Assembly (NCBI GenBank): GCA_002633005.1
Contig: NMRA01000134.1
Span: 642,045 to 706,044 of the forward strand
Length of the DNA: 64,000 nucleotides
DNA from: Phoronis australis
Taxonomy: Eukaryota > Phoronida > Phoronidae
Direction of reading: 5' to 3'
Shown here: one piece after another, positions 9,801-18,873 of the stretch
How the letters are laid out: each line of letters starts with the position of its first letter
How positions within the stretch are numbered: the stretch's first letter is position 1
Position numbers and translations under genes: made by a program
The notes under the pieces: model-generated
What the model was told of the DNA's origin: nothing
What the model saw: only the letters and a program-made list of their open reading frames with translations
Databases searched by the model: none

Positions 9801-11384
9801 TCTGTCAATTCTCTCCCATGTTTTAGGTGCACGTTTTGAGGTTGGTATCGTGGCTATACACAAGCGATTCATCGTAGATAAGGAATGTTTCGTGACTCCT
9901 CGTGGCATTGTGCGACATAAGACTGAGATGCAGAAGTTGTTCAATGAACGCAGCTACCTAGATGGCGTGTTCTTGCTAGCCAAGCGTTTACAGGAACTTG
10001 AGCTGACCATCGCCGAGACCGTCTGTCTCATGGCAATAACGTTGTTCTCACCTGGTAATATTCCTTTGCACTTCCTTGTTTATTGCTAAGTAAGTTGCAG
10101 AGTGTTAAAATTACACTTCAACGTTAAAAACACCTTCCATAATAACTTTTCATTTAGACTACTTGCCGTTATGCAAAGTGATTTCAAAATGTTCCTTAGT
10201 CAAATTAGAGGTGATTCAGGGCTTTGAAAGAACTGACAATTCATTATTGCACTAAAAGATGGCTGGCCACGGTGTGTTCTATGCTTTGAGCACGGTCTCA
10301 GGGAATAATGAATGACTAGTGCTTTTGCAGGCTTGGGATCGGGAATCACTTTTCATATGAGTACGAGTTGAGACCACTTTTTGAAGCAGTTAATGGTGTA
10401 AATGAAAAGTTTGCTTCTTTGACAGTATGCATATTTACACCACTTTAAAATCTGTGTTGTTGTCATCAGGAGAGTAGTGCTGGTTAAAATTGTGACAAAC
10501 TGTGGCAAAAAGAAATCAGTTTAAAAATTGAGGACCTGCCTATGTTAATTTTTCATGCTGAAAAACATTGCAATGGTTATTTTCTTGAAATTGCAGGTTT
10601 AAGTCTTTTGTAAGATAGAGTTTGTATGATCAGACAAGATCACTTTTAATCAAGCCTCGCCAACTCTAACAATTGATTGGCCCGGGCACATGAGAGTTTG
10701 GCTTTAATACCACTTTACGAGGGCACTCTGGGGGTAAAAATGGCACAGATTCCAATAGAAATGTGTGCAACAGGCGTGACTGAAGAATTTTACTAACGTC
10801 ACATTGCATACAGGTCTACTAGTGTTTGCTCCACATTTCTCGACACATGGCTTCAGGGAAGGTTCTGAGTGTGTAACTTTTGGGTCCGTGTAAACCTAGT
10901 CCCATTGAAAAATGAGATAAATCCAGTGGGTCATTAATCACTCAAAAATACAACACAATAAGTGTGAAAAAATGAAGGTTTATGATTTTTAGTTTTGTGT
11001 ACGATCCAATATGACACACCGGGGTCGCTCATAGGTATTTCAAATGGCACGGAAACATAGCCCTCGGGGAGCACTGGGTCTATAAATTTTGAACTTCACT
11101 GTGTCTAAATCAGTTGTTTCATACCTACCAATACAGATCGGTCTGAGCTGGAGAACAGATCATTGGTCGAGTCCTCGCAGAAACTTTACCTGGATATTAT
11201 CCAGTACTCGTTCAAGGCAAATCACCCAAAGAGGACTGACCTGGTAGGGAAACTGTTCACATGCCTGGTGCAACTGCGTGAGATGAACGAAGAGAATGTC
11301 AAGATCATAGCCAATGTTAAACTTGATTGGCATGGTGACATCGCCTTCCCAGAACTGGTGCGAGAGTTGACTGATCATAATTAA
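685..11384 (+). CDS. Orphan nuclear hormone receptor, NR1-like (3' part; five exons)
   Basis: Five exons (685-826, 3511-3776, 7554-7782, 9827-10054, 11137-11384) join in frame, with all junctions at AG/GT and matching phases (1,0,1,1). They encode the last 370 residues of a ligand-regulated transcription factor that would act in the nucleus. The first exon begins at GFFRRS, the junction where many receptors split the DNA-binding domain, so the A/B region and zinc finger I with its P-box lie upstream of the window. Zinc finger II, a hinge, the ligand-binding-domain signature (FAKTLPGF..PLSDQINLIKG) and a helix-12/AF-2-like end (FPELVRELTDHN) are visible. The overall pattern is closest to subfamily 1 receptors (PPAR/Rev-erb/E78-like), but I cannot name an orthologue; finger II (CDKDKQC, CAHC) is divergent from the receptors I know. 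No ligand can be inferred. Confidence 0.93.
813..1405 (+). repeat. Minisatellite (~35 bp x ~14) grown from the exon 5' splice site
   Basis: Units read roughly ggtatgtctaaggagggtgag followed by acagtggggctgta. The first unit is the end of the receptor DNA-binding exon itself (ggcatgtctaaagagggtgagtagg), so almost every unit carries a copy of the GMSKE codons and an AGG|GTGAG donor-like motif. Unit variants alternate (for example ggcatatctaaggagtgtgag followed by ggggctcta), indicating later block duplications. One unit is split by a MITE at about 961-1060. Confidence 0.9.
961..1060 (-). mobile_element. MITE (TACCRTAAAC family), damaged copy inside the minisatellite
   Basis: This ~100-bp segment is the reverse-complement relative of the element at 6816-6922. 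It shares cgcccatgtctggttaaccg, ccaatttaaccgcccagggc and an end resembling ttaacccgaa..attatggta. It interrupts a minisatellite unit after ggtatgtctaag. Its left inverted repeat is eroded. It carries no coding capacity. Confidence 0.75.
2190..3420. repeat. Diverged tandem cassettes with 'CCCCCTAGTGG' motif
   Basis: A motif of the form tgccccctagttgcaatttt, followed by tacgtttacctctgtatctt and then atgaaatttggcaaacaggt, recurs with heavy divergence at about 2215-2300, 2530-2600, 2670-2765, 2815-2910 and 2955-3020. A second, ~230-bp direct duplication follows: the block around 3065-3175 (gggtttgacacattttgc ... ggaagcacaccgtttgtggt) recurs at 3290-3405. The open frames here are by-products of the repeat. 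This lies in the intron after the DNA-binding exon. Confidence 0.7.
3511..3776 (+). CDS. Nuclear receptor exon: C-terminal extension and hinge
   Basis: The acceptor is tacttgcag|CC; the donor is TTCTGG|GTACGT. Joined in phase 1 to the previous exon it reads A-IKTGRYTHAKRTKD, which matches in position the 'xxGRxxxxxR' C-terminal extension after receptor zinc fingers. It then has a charged hinge (QEVKRLQFETPKFEGEDERL) and helix-1-like sequence ending STVDKFW. Length 266 bp; it ends in phase 0. Confidence 0.92.
4690..5015. repeat. Dispersed repeat, copy A (relative at 50325-50612)
   Basis: This intronic ~325-bp stretch is clearly homologous in the same orientation to 50325-50612. Shared anchors are atcagaccca..ataaacacactgggggc, aatagcatatttga, acacatgatt, and agcagttggattttgaggta followed by aagtgtcat. 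No coding capacity or clear terminal repeats were seen. It is probably a non-autonomous mobile element whose class I cannot assign. Confidence 0.75.
5245..5700. repeat. Higher-order tandem repeat, 164-bp period of four ~41-bp units
   Basis: The basic unit is about 41 bp: tgacctactatttgaagggt, then aggtatgctaa, then tcactttgag. Unit variants recur in a fixed order, and the anchor agggtaggga is found at 5311, 5475 and 5639, exactly 164 bp apart. One of the four units is the distinctive variant gtaacctcatttgaaagg..aggtttgaagtgacatt. It lies within the receptor intron 3777-7553. Confidence 0.85.
5960..6430. repeat. Imperfect tandem repeat (caggtacattgtatgttgctg)
   Basis: The phrase (c/g)ggtacattgtatgttgctg recurs at about 5968, 6075, 6154, 6256 and 6360. 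It is usually followed by gatagagccttcatacaat and by variants of acaccacctatacatacaac. Unit length is irregular (80-107 bp). An open frame across it is repeat-derived and not a gene. Confidence 0.75.
6816..6922. mobile_element. MITE, TACCRTAAACATTCGGGTTAA family
   Basis: This 107-bp element has near-perfect terminal inverted repeats: taccataaacattcgggtta at the left, and at the right the reverse complement of taccgtaaacattcgggtta. The interior contains gggcggttaa motifs in both orientations. It is non-coding. A second, damaged copy sits at 961-1060 in opposite orientation. The class (superfamily) is unknown. Confidence 0.85.
7554..7782 (+). CDS. Nuclear receptor exon: ligand-binding domain helices 1-5
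   Basis: The acceptor is tttctgccacag|GAG; the donor is AAGG|GTAAGT. The exon encodes EDYMLQIEIFGEMQPLSPQE..., ending with the receptor ligand-binding-domain signature MIKFAKTLPGFQQVPLSDQI followed by NLIKG (helices 3-5). This is the strongest evidence for the receptor call. It starts in phase 0 and ends in phase 1. The frame stays open upstream into the intron, so the AG acceptor and the phase match decide the start. Confidence 0.96.
9291..9485. mobile_element. MITE family with GAAAGAACTGACA core, copy 1
   Basis: It begins atgaaatttacttcaaattg, continues gaagtgatttctgtggttgg and aaagaactgacat, and has an inverted counterpart (gtcagttcttcccaagccc) about 100 bp on. The same order of segments is seen, in one orientation or the other, at 10178-10380 and 59288-59524. 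The outer right end appears to be lost. It lies in the receptor intron 7783-9826. Confidence 0.6.
9827..10054 (+). CDS. Nuclear receptor exon: ligand-binding domain, middle helices
   Basis: The acceptor is catgttttag|GTGC; the donor is CACCTG|GTAATA. In phase 1 it encodes GARFEVGIVAIHKRF, then TPRGIVRHKTEMQKLF and ELELTIAETVCLMAITLFSP. The last part is the helix 8 pattern 'L.LT..E...L.A..LFSPD' found across nuclear receptors, with the D completed by the next exon. Confidence 0.95.
10178..10380. mobile_element. MITE family with GAAAGAACTGACA core, copy 2
   Basis: The left part is caaaatgttccttagtcaaa, then ggtgattcagggctttgaaa and gaactgaca. The right part is gcttgggatcgggaatcact, then gagtacgagttgagacca. 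The ends are inverted relative to each other, as in the fuller copy at 59288-59524. It is non-coding and lies in the last receptor intron. Confidence 0.6.
11137..11384 (+). CDS. Nuclear receptor last coding exon: helices 9-12 and stop
   Basis: The acceptor is ccaatacag|ATCGG; the stop TAA is at 11382-11384. It encodes DRSELENRSLVESSQKLYL, then KANHPKRTDLVGKLFTCLVQ and LREMNEENVKI, the helix 9-10/11 region, and ends FPELVRELTDHN. LVREL fits the AF-2 activation-helix pattern (two hydrophobics, any residue, Glu, hydrophobic). The antisense open frame of similar length here is a shadow. Confidence 0.95.
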
Positions 11385-12081
11385 GGAATAAGGCAGATGT
11401 TATTGTGCTGTGATTATCAGATATCCCTTGTTTGGGTTAAATCAATGTTTCATTTTCCTGTCATAGTCATTTTTTGAAAATTGTTCTCTTAATTTGTTTG
11501 TTATCAGTCAAAGCATTTCATAGCAATGTGCCATGAACCCTAAAGTGTCAAAGAGTAGCTTGATTGAAACCAATTACCGTTAAAAAGTTGGACTCAATTT
11601 GTTCCTAACTCAGATTAGAAGTATGGACTTGGGAAGAAATTATACTATAAAACTCGCTTAAGTCGCATGGGCATAAGTCCGATTTTTGCACAACTCGGAA
11701 AAATTTCTGTGTTATGGTAACCGTTGTTCTTGCATTGATACTTTGGTAATGGTCAGATATAATGTGCCCAAATTTTGAAGACCAGTTTCTCTACTTAATA
11801 ACAAGCATCAAACTGGTCCTCAAAATACGGGCATGTTACATCCAAGTATTGCTGATACTTTAATGAAGTTCCACGTGCAAGTCAGAGCTCTTAATTCAGA
11901 TTTTTCTGCAAAGTTCAGGGAGAAAGTGCAGGCTAGTCATAAATTCTCTCGTTTGTGCCCCACTTAAGCCTGAATGTGTCCCGTTACTAATTTATCCCCA
12001 CACACCGTACCGTATCAGTACATGTGTTCTTCTAACTCACTGTTATGATGCCCCAGGTGGGTTGAATTTTCACCCACATCA
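11385..12081 (+). other. Downstream of receptor stop; likely 3' UTR, nothing further recognised
   Basis: This AT-rich sequence has no open frame of note. I expect the receptor 3' UTR here but found no convincing AATAAA signal to fix its end. Confidence 0.4.
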
Positions 12082-12351
12082 GGGGCAGTTTCATGAAAAA
12101 TGACTTGAGACTTGGGACAGAAATTTGCTCTCATGCTCCTCACAACCATTCATTAAAGATAATCAAATCTCAGTAGAGCACAAATGCTATCTCTGAGAAT
12201 ATACACATAACTGCTAGTTACTGAGCTAACTATTTCTAGACTGTGATGCGATCATAGTTACCAGGTTAAACTTTTTGAGGAAATGTGAAGTGGGAAAGTA
12301 AGACGAAATTGATGTCTAAAGTCTCAAATCACTTTCCATGAAACAGGTCTC
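12082..12351. mobile_element. MITE, GGGSCTGTTTCATGAAAAGTGACTT family, copy 1
   Basis: The left end is ggggcagtttcatgaaaaat followed by gacttgagactt. The right end, read in reverse complement, is cctgtttcatggaaagtgat followed by ttgagacttt. That is about 30 bp of imperfect terminal inverted repeat around a ~210-bp non-coding core. Relatives are at 32114-32355 and, split by a transposon, at 42213-44027; the core tctgagaatayacaca matches the latter. Confidence 0.8.
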
Positions 12352-13057
12352 AGATGCACATTTTGATTATGTGTGCATGCAGAGATATTGCTTTATGATA
12401 ATGATAATGGCAATAGGATATCCATGCAAACATATGTCTTACACCTCCCACGATACATGTGGTGATCTGTTGAATAGACTGTTTTGTGATTCATTCCAGT
12501 GCCAAAGAGCACACCACATGTTTTTTTTTTCATCGCTGATTGTGCTTAAAGAGTTATCCAAATTCAAATTTGGTGCTGTGTGAGAAAATTGTTAAAAAAC
12601 AAAGATTGATTAGTGGAAGTAATCAGGGACAAAATTTTCACTACTTCTCATCGATCTGAAAATGATCAGGTTATGACCACTGAACACTACAGTATGCATT
12701 GTCTTGGTGAAGTGTGTTGTGTAGTGTTATGATAAATCAGATTTCGCCTACCTCGGATGAAATTTTGGTTTTGTTGGATCTGACGAGTTTTACTGTTGTT
12801 TGTTTTTGCTCGAGACCAGGCTCAATATAATGGTTTGACCTGCACCATAACTTTTTGTGTCGTGCGTGACCTCGCTCGATGACCAACTGTCCACTTTTAT
12901 TTATTTATGCTGCGCAGTTGATATTTGTTTTATTTGTTTTGTTGATTTTCGTGTTTCAAATGTTAGTAGTTGAAATCAATCAAAAGTTTATGTAAAAGTT
13001 ATGTAGATGAATTGTGCCTGAACAAGGCGATACTGAATGAATTGTGTTTCATTTTGT

Positions 13058-13147
13058 TAACATTGAGTTTTTGCTTGTCAGCTAAGTAAACATTGAGTTT
13101 TTGCTTGTCAGCTAAGTAAACATTGAGTTTTTGCTTGTCAGCTAAGT
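13058..13147. repeat. Three identical 30-bp tandem units
   Basis: The unit aacattgagtttttgcttgt followed by cagctaagta occurs three times in a row with essentially no divergence, indicating recent amplification. No gene is nearby. Confidence 0.9.
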
Positions 13148-13568
13148 ACTATCGAATGTTCAGTGCAGTTATTTGAAGTAGTGGTTTTTAAAGTGACCTT
13201 CGTTGGACCGTCTTGTTACACAAAAGGTTTGTTAGTATTGTGCTAGTACCGTGTACTTAAAAGTATGTCCAAAATTTGACATTTTTTAAACTATTTTTAC
13301 AAAAAAAATGAATCACTCCAACCATACTCGATACATATATACTGGCGAGTAGTAATTAGCTTGAATTACGTCATGGATTATTGAGGAATCATATTTTGTT
13401 GAATTACATAAATAATGTTGACTTCTGTTTAAAAATCCCACTTCTTACCCTTTTAACAGGGTCACATAAGATTTCTTTTGATGATGAATTATATAATCAA
13501 ATTTGACCTGTCATTGCAACGCTCATGTTGTGCATTGTGGGTGTTGTTGGCTCATAAACATCCGTTGT

Positions 13569-13728
13569 CATGGGGGGTTACTTGGTGATGATGTAAAACA
13601 ACACTCATCATGGGGGGTTACTTGGTGATGATGTAAAACAACACTCATCATGGGGGGTTACTTGGTGATGATGTAAAACAACACTCATCATGGGGGGTTA
13701 CTTGGTGATGATGTAAAACAACACTCAT
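13569..13728. repeat. Four identical 40-bp tandem units
   Basis: The unit catggggggttacttggtga followed by tgatgtaaaacaacactcat is present four times at exact 40-bp spacing with no differences seen. It is recent, or homogenised. Confidence 0.95.
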
Positions 13729-14879
13729 CACTTGAATTGAAACTATGGATCTGTTATATGCATTTTGATGTGAGTTTGGCTAATAACAGTTGAAAGTGAG
13801 CCTCAAAATGCATCAAATTATTGCACAGATTAACGAATCCTTTGCAGAAGAGCTAGATTCTCGAGGCATATACCTTGTGATCACACTTACTAAAATGCAA
13901 ATGTTCTAGCTCCGCATCTCGACATGTGTGTGATGCACCAGATATTTAAGAGCCAACAAGGGGTCCATCATGTATTGGGACTCGAACAAGTGCAGGAGAT
14001 TAAATCCTTTGAATTAACATTGTGATGGAAAATTCTGGGTCATTTTGTCGTATTACTTTTGGCATGTACTAGAATTTCATGTGGATGTATGATAATATAT
14101 ATGATTGATTTGATGAATTAGTGAATGCTTGACAATCTTTTCCTCATATTGTCTTACGTGCTATTTCCTGTCTTACAATTCATTTTGGATGTTTAATTCG
14201 GGAAATGAGCTCATGGTGATGTGGATGTAAAATATATGTTCATGTTTATTGCTTAGTTTGTTGTCAAGGTTTTGCTAGTTTGATAATGTTGATTCACTGT
14301 CATGGATCTTGTTAATCAGTTAATATATTTTGTAAGTATGCACAAGATGTGTTAGTGTCCTTTAATGGCTAAATGCGCCTTCTCAAGGGTGATATCTTGG
14401 GTGACACCTGTGGGATTTGAAATGTTGGAAAAAATTATCTAATGATTATTATCCTGTTCCGCCATTTAAAAACCATTCAGAAGCCGTTGAGCCATTCAGA
14501 AGCCGGTAGGGAGACATTGCTTACTTCCGTGGTGTCGCCATTTTGAAATGATTAGAACCAGTAGCGCTCCTATATATAGCGGGTGTGTGAGGAGTAATGT
14601 TTACTGTGTGCAGTCTCAAAATGAACGTTAATAAGTGAGCTGTTGAGAAGATGAGGCCATTAAGCTATTAAGAGTCATTTTAACATAACTTTTAAAGTCT
14701 CTTAATGGCTGCTGTAAATCGTTAATAACCTGTTTCGCTATTTTAATAAGAAGTCTCGGTGAGCAAAGAATCCACTCATTGAACCGTTAAGAAGCCGTTA
14801 AGCCCTTAAAAGAGGTTTGTTAAAAACACTGAAAGAACTCGTTGCTGGTCATTGTCAATTAAGGGCCGCTGACCCTTAC

Positions 14880-15195
14880 GAAAATTTCCAATAGGATATC
14901 TTATAAGGTTTTCTATGGGAAATTCTATTAGGATCCTTAAGGAAATCCAATTAGGTATGGCCCAATATCTTATAGGATCCTACAGGAAATCCTATAAGAT
15001 CCTATAGGATTTCCTGTAGCAGTTCTTATAGGAATCTAATAGGATTTCCTATAGGGAGTTCTATAAGATCTTAAAGGATTTCTTATGGGATCCTATATAA
15101 GATAATGGGCCAAATCTAATTGGATTTCCTATAGGATTTCTTATAAAAAACCCTTTTAGGATATCCTATAGGAAATCCAATATATTTCCTTGAGG
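14880..15195. repeat. Long imperfect palindrome built of TCCTATAGGA-type words
   Basis: The left half runs aaatccaattaggtatggcc, then caatatcttataggatcc. The right half in reverse complement runs aaatccaattagatttggcc, then cattatcttatataggatcc. The two arms are about 90 bp each and meet near 15038. Within the arms the short self-complementary words ataggatttcctatagg repeat many times. It is probably a foldback/MITE-type element; flanking ttaagccgtt-like words at 14460-14850 may belong to it. Confidence 0.75.
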
Positions 15196-15199
15196 AATT

Positions 15200-17075
15200 C
15201 CTATAAGCCCTAAAATGCGGGCTAGAAATTACGGTAATGTGAAACTTTTACCCGGCTAAGATTCAGAGCTATGGATTGTGCATTCGACGAATTATGGAAG
15301 TTCCTAGCTTAGTGTTGAATTTTTGTCTCGTTTTCTACTTTTGTTTCTCCGGCTGAGGCTGACCTTTTAACCACTTTGTCAAATCTGGGGCTCGTTCGAG
15401 CCCTCTGAGCCCCCCGTTCCCCTCGGGTGCGCGCATGTACCCATACCCCAACGATACGCTGAAATCCACGGATTAAGGGTAAACTAACGTTGCTTACGTT
15501 TCATATTGCAGTAGTATATTGTACAGGATACAACACGATACTCTGAAGGCTCTACGAGACTGAGAATCTTTTGAAATGCCCCTATATATGAGTCCGAAGT
15601 TGGTAGTCCGACTGAAAGGAAAGCCAGTTAGATCTATGAGACCAGAAACCAGTGATACAACGACAGCTATAATCAACAAACTTTTAGTGGCAGTAAACCA
15701 AAAGTTGAAAATGCAAATAAAAAGCGACAGCTCGACGCACAGTTGCTCATGCGAACTTCGTTTGGATCCTTTCGAGAGGCACTGGTGCTTCAACAAAGTA
15801 GTTCCAAACAGGCCGACGTGCCTAAAATTATACGAATATATTGGTCGAAATGACTGTTCATAACCTTGTGTTATGAAAATTCGAACTTCTAGCTCTCGAC
15901 GAACTGGACTGACTTTCGGACGAGTGTGGCCCTTCGGTGCTATGGATTTTTGGTCTTGTCAATCCTTGGATTCATCAATACCTTGATTTCTACACACACC
16001 CTTTCTCACTTGTAGTTTTCAATTCATATGATTTGGGTTTATCGCTTCCAGGGGGTTGACTTTCTTTGAACCTCATTGTAGGGAGTTTGGCTGCCGTGAC
16101 TGGTTTCGGCGCACAGTTTCTCAAAAACTGTAAAATTTAGCAAAAGATAAAGGCTTGTTGCAAATAAAACAACGGTATAAATAACAAAATCAATGTTAAT
16201 TCGATGAAAACGTTCCAGAGTTGATCTCAGAAACAATGTTAATGTTGTCATAAAAATATGATCATTTCATTTTCGTTTTGTGAACTGTGTATAAATTACA
16301 GTATTTGAAAACTTTACATGAATCTAAACAGCTATTCAGGTCTAACATTTAAACCTTCAAACTTAGAGAAATGTATAGCGTTTAGGGTCACACGTGACCT
16401 GAACAACCAGGACCCTGAACTCCGTCACCATGCACTGGCAGTGAACCTAAGATGTCTCCGAACCACCAACACGAAGTAACACCTACCTACTCGCCAGTCA
16501 TTCGGACTTTATTCATGTACACGATGTCATACCTGGCTAAGTTCAGGGTCTCTCAAAACGCGGAGCGGAAGACTGGTAGTTACGTAATGTGGAAGATCTC
16601 AATCAGTTCGGATGATTTGTGTTATAATTCTTCTCATAGGTTAATTTTAAAATTGCTTTATTTTATTTCAGTGACTTTTCCATTTGTCGAACCACTGGAC
16701 TTTGTCTATCATTAACACGCGGGACCGTGACCACGGCATCACAACCAATTCCAATGCACCCGGTCAAATTCCCTGCCGTACCACTAACATGATTGATAAC
16801 AGAGGCTAAAGGTCGCATGATGTCATGTAATAACTAGAAGCGGAGAATTATTCCTAAAAGTTGATGGACATGCGGAGTTTCCTCAGTTGACTAACAACAC
16901 GGTTAATACGCCAATTACGAACTTTTATTCGAATAGTCTCCAACAACTGTCCTGAAAAAGTCTGTTTACAACTGTCAAAATTTTTCAAAGCTTCAAATGG
17001 CGTAAGACAAGATTGTAAAGGCAACCTTTTCAAAGTGGACATGGGTGGACTTACTGCACTTTTGAATGATTATAT
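15200..17075. other. No gene recognised
   Basis: Several overlapping open frames of 60-100 codons occur on both strands (for example 15576-15863 + and 15494-15796 -). None shows a domain I recognise or convincing splice partners, and they overlap each other antisense. I see no structured repeat in this stretch. Confidence 0.5.
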
Positions 17076-17093
17076 AACTACGTGTGGAGCGTA

Positions 17094-17711
17094 CACCAAT
17101 CATGTAGACACGCATGCTCATACATGCGCATATAGACGCATATATATATAGACGCGTATACGAATATAGACGCGTATGGACGCATATAGACGCGTATAGA
17201 CGAAAACAAAACGTGCATATATGCGCATATAGAACCTATAGACGCATATAAACGCATATAGACTTCTATAGAAGCGTCTTGACGCATATACACGCGTATG
17301 TACACATATAGACGCATATAAACACGTAAAGACCCATAGAGACGAATATAGACGCCTATAGACATCTATAAACGCACACAGACGTATATACACGCCTATA
17401 GACGCCTATATAAGCCAATAGACGCGTAGACGCACAGACACGTGTATAGACGTACATAGACGCGCATGCACATATCTGCGCATATAGACGCTTGGACGCG
17501 TATAGGCGCATATAGACGCCTACAGACACGTATAGACGTGTATAGAGGCATATATGCATATAGACGCAAATAGACCCGTATAGACACATGTACAGACGCA
17601 TGTAGACGCGTATATACGCATGTTGACGCATACAGACGCATATAGAAGCCTATAGACATGTATAGCCACGTGTAGACGCGTATCGATGCTTATAGACGCA
17701 TATAGACACAT
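17094..17711. repeat. Satellite of ~10-12-bp words (TATAGACGCA/CGTATAGACG)
   Basis: More than 600 bp consist almost only of variants of catatagacgcatatagacg and cgcgtatagacg. All three minus-strand frames stay open and encode repetitive Arg-Leu-Tyr-Ala-Ser strings, which is an effect of the repeat and not of coding. The array is rich in CpG (gacgcg/gacgca), unlike the surrounding AT-rich DNA. Confidence 0.92.
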
Positions 17712-17815
17712 ACTTATTTATCCATTTATTCAGTAATATTTATTAATGTAATATTTACAATGAGGGTAGCTCCATCAGTTCAAACTGGTTTCCATGGGGT
17801 CCCTCATTGAAAACA
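17712..17815 (-). mobile_element. Possible 3' end of a LINE-type retroelement
   Basis: On the minus strand the sequence tcaatgagggaccccatgga..ccagtttgaactgatgg..gagctaccctcattgtaaat, followed by ataaatggataaataagta, resembles the 3' tails of non-LTR retroelements. No reverse-transcriptase reading frame is seen, so this is a weak call. Confidence 0.3.
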
Positions 17816-18298
17816 TACAGCAAACAAACTAACAGAATTACAAAATGAAAGACAAAATTCAAACAATCAGCAAATAATAAGAAATTAACATGGAAAGACC
17901 GATGAAACAAAATAAAATATGATAATTAGAAGATAAAGTAAGTAAGACAAGATGATTAACTAAAACATAAATATAAATAATAAAAAACAGAAATAAATAA
18001 ATAATAAAAGTAAGACATAACATTATATACACGCATGTTTACAAATGCACTCTTATACGCACACATCCATAAATACAAACATACACATGAATATACTACT
18101 ACATACATGTATACACATGAGTAAAAAATAGTCTGATCTGGGGATACTGAATGTAAGTTGTTGGGTACTTCTATTTATATGGTGACAAGAGATTGTCATG
18201 AATATTTGATAATATAACTAGTTTATCTCTTGCTGTGCTGCAATGCATACCGCCCATCCCATATCTTTATGTCCAAGCGTTTCATAGGTTTTTCAATA

Positions 18299-18400
18299 AC
18301 GCAGAAAATAAATCCGAAACTAAAAGAGGTGATCCAGATCCTCTCCGGTGAGTCCATTCTTTGTTGAATGATGTTTAGGTAAAAAATAAGAAGTCTTTAT
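18299..18400. repeat. Dispersed repeat shared with 58096-58190
   Basis: It has acgcagaaaataaatccgaa followed by actaaaagaggtgatccaga, against acgtagaaaataaatctgaa and actaaataaggctatccaga at 58096; both copies then run tcctc and, further on, a tttaggtaaa/aataggtaaa segment. The copy here lacks the large palindrome found in the 58-kb copy. Confidence 0.65.
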
Positions 18401-18699
18401 GTTCAATCCATTAGATTTCTTAAATTATATCCTTAGTTAAGTCATCTGAAGCAGACCACCATAGAGCGCCATCTAGCGAGTGTTTTTGTATTTTCAACTA
18501 TTACCGTGGGACATCAACTGGAATTTCACTTATGTGAAAGCAGTAACTGTTATCGGGACGTATCTCAATTTGAGGTATTTACATTGGTCTTGCCTCCATA
18601 GTAAATTTAGGAATGAGCTGAAACAATGGTCTTTATATCAGGATTGATAAACGTGAATTTGGAAGTGATGTGAAGCTAGGAAATGAAGATGGGTGGGAC

Positions 18700-18842
18700 A
18701 CAATTTATCTTGTGATAATCCGACGACCGTCGCGGAATGACCTGCCAGTCCTGTCATTAACGAACACGAAAGTACTCGCATTACACACTTGACAAGAACA
18801 GTCAGTGTTAAAAGAGGACACGGGTCTTGTTGAAACAGCAGA
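18700..18842 (+). promoter_or_regulatory. Presumed 5' UTR/promoter region of the Rab11-FIP gene
   Basis: This is the sequence directly before the predicted ATG at 18843. It contains a short GC-rich palindrome (cgacgaccgtcgcgg near 18721) in otherwise AT-rich DNA. No TATA box was identified and the transcription start is not known. Inferred only from position. Confidence 0.3.
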
Positions 18843-18873
18843 ATGTATACTCCAACACACGTCCAAGTGACAG
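18843..18873 (+). CDS. Rab11fip: Rab11-FIP exon 1 (start codon)
   Basis: The exon is ATG..GTGACAG|GTAAGC, encoding MYTPTHVQVT and ending in phase 1. Class I FIPs start their C2 domain with WxPTHVQVTVLQARGL. The next exon begins TG-CACAGAGCG, so joining gives ...PTHVQVTV-HRARGLLD. This motif and the phase match identify a 31-bp exon that gene finders could easily miss. Confidence 0.92.

Noticed and set aside
15494-15863. Opposed ~100-codon frames at 15.5-15.9 kb
   Set aside because: Neither strand gave a recognisable domain or convincing exon borders; kept only as an unexplained stretch.
17078-17711. Five overlapping minus-strand open frames of 60-95 codons rich in Arg, Tyr, Leu, Ala, Ser
   Set aside because: They exist in all three frames because the TATAGACGCA repeat contains no stop in any of them; low-complexity by-product.
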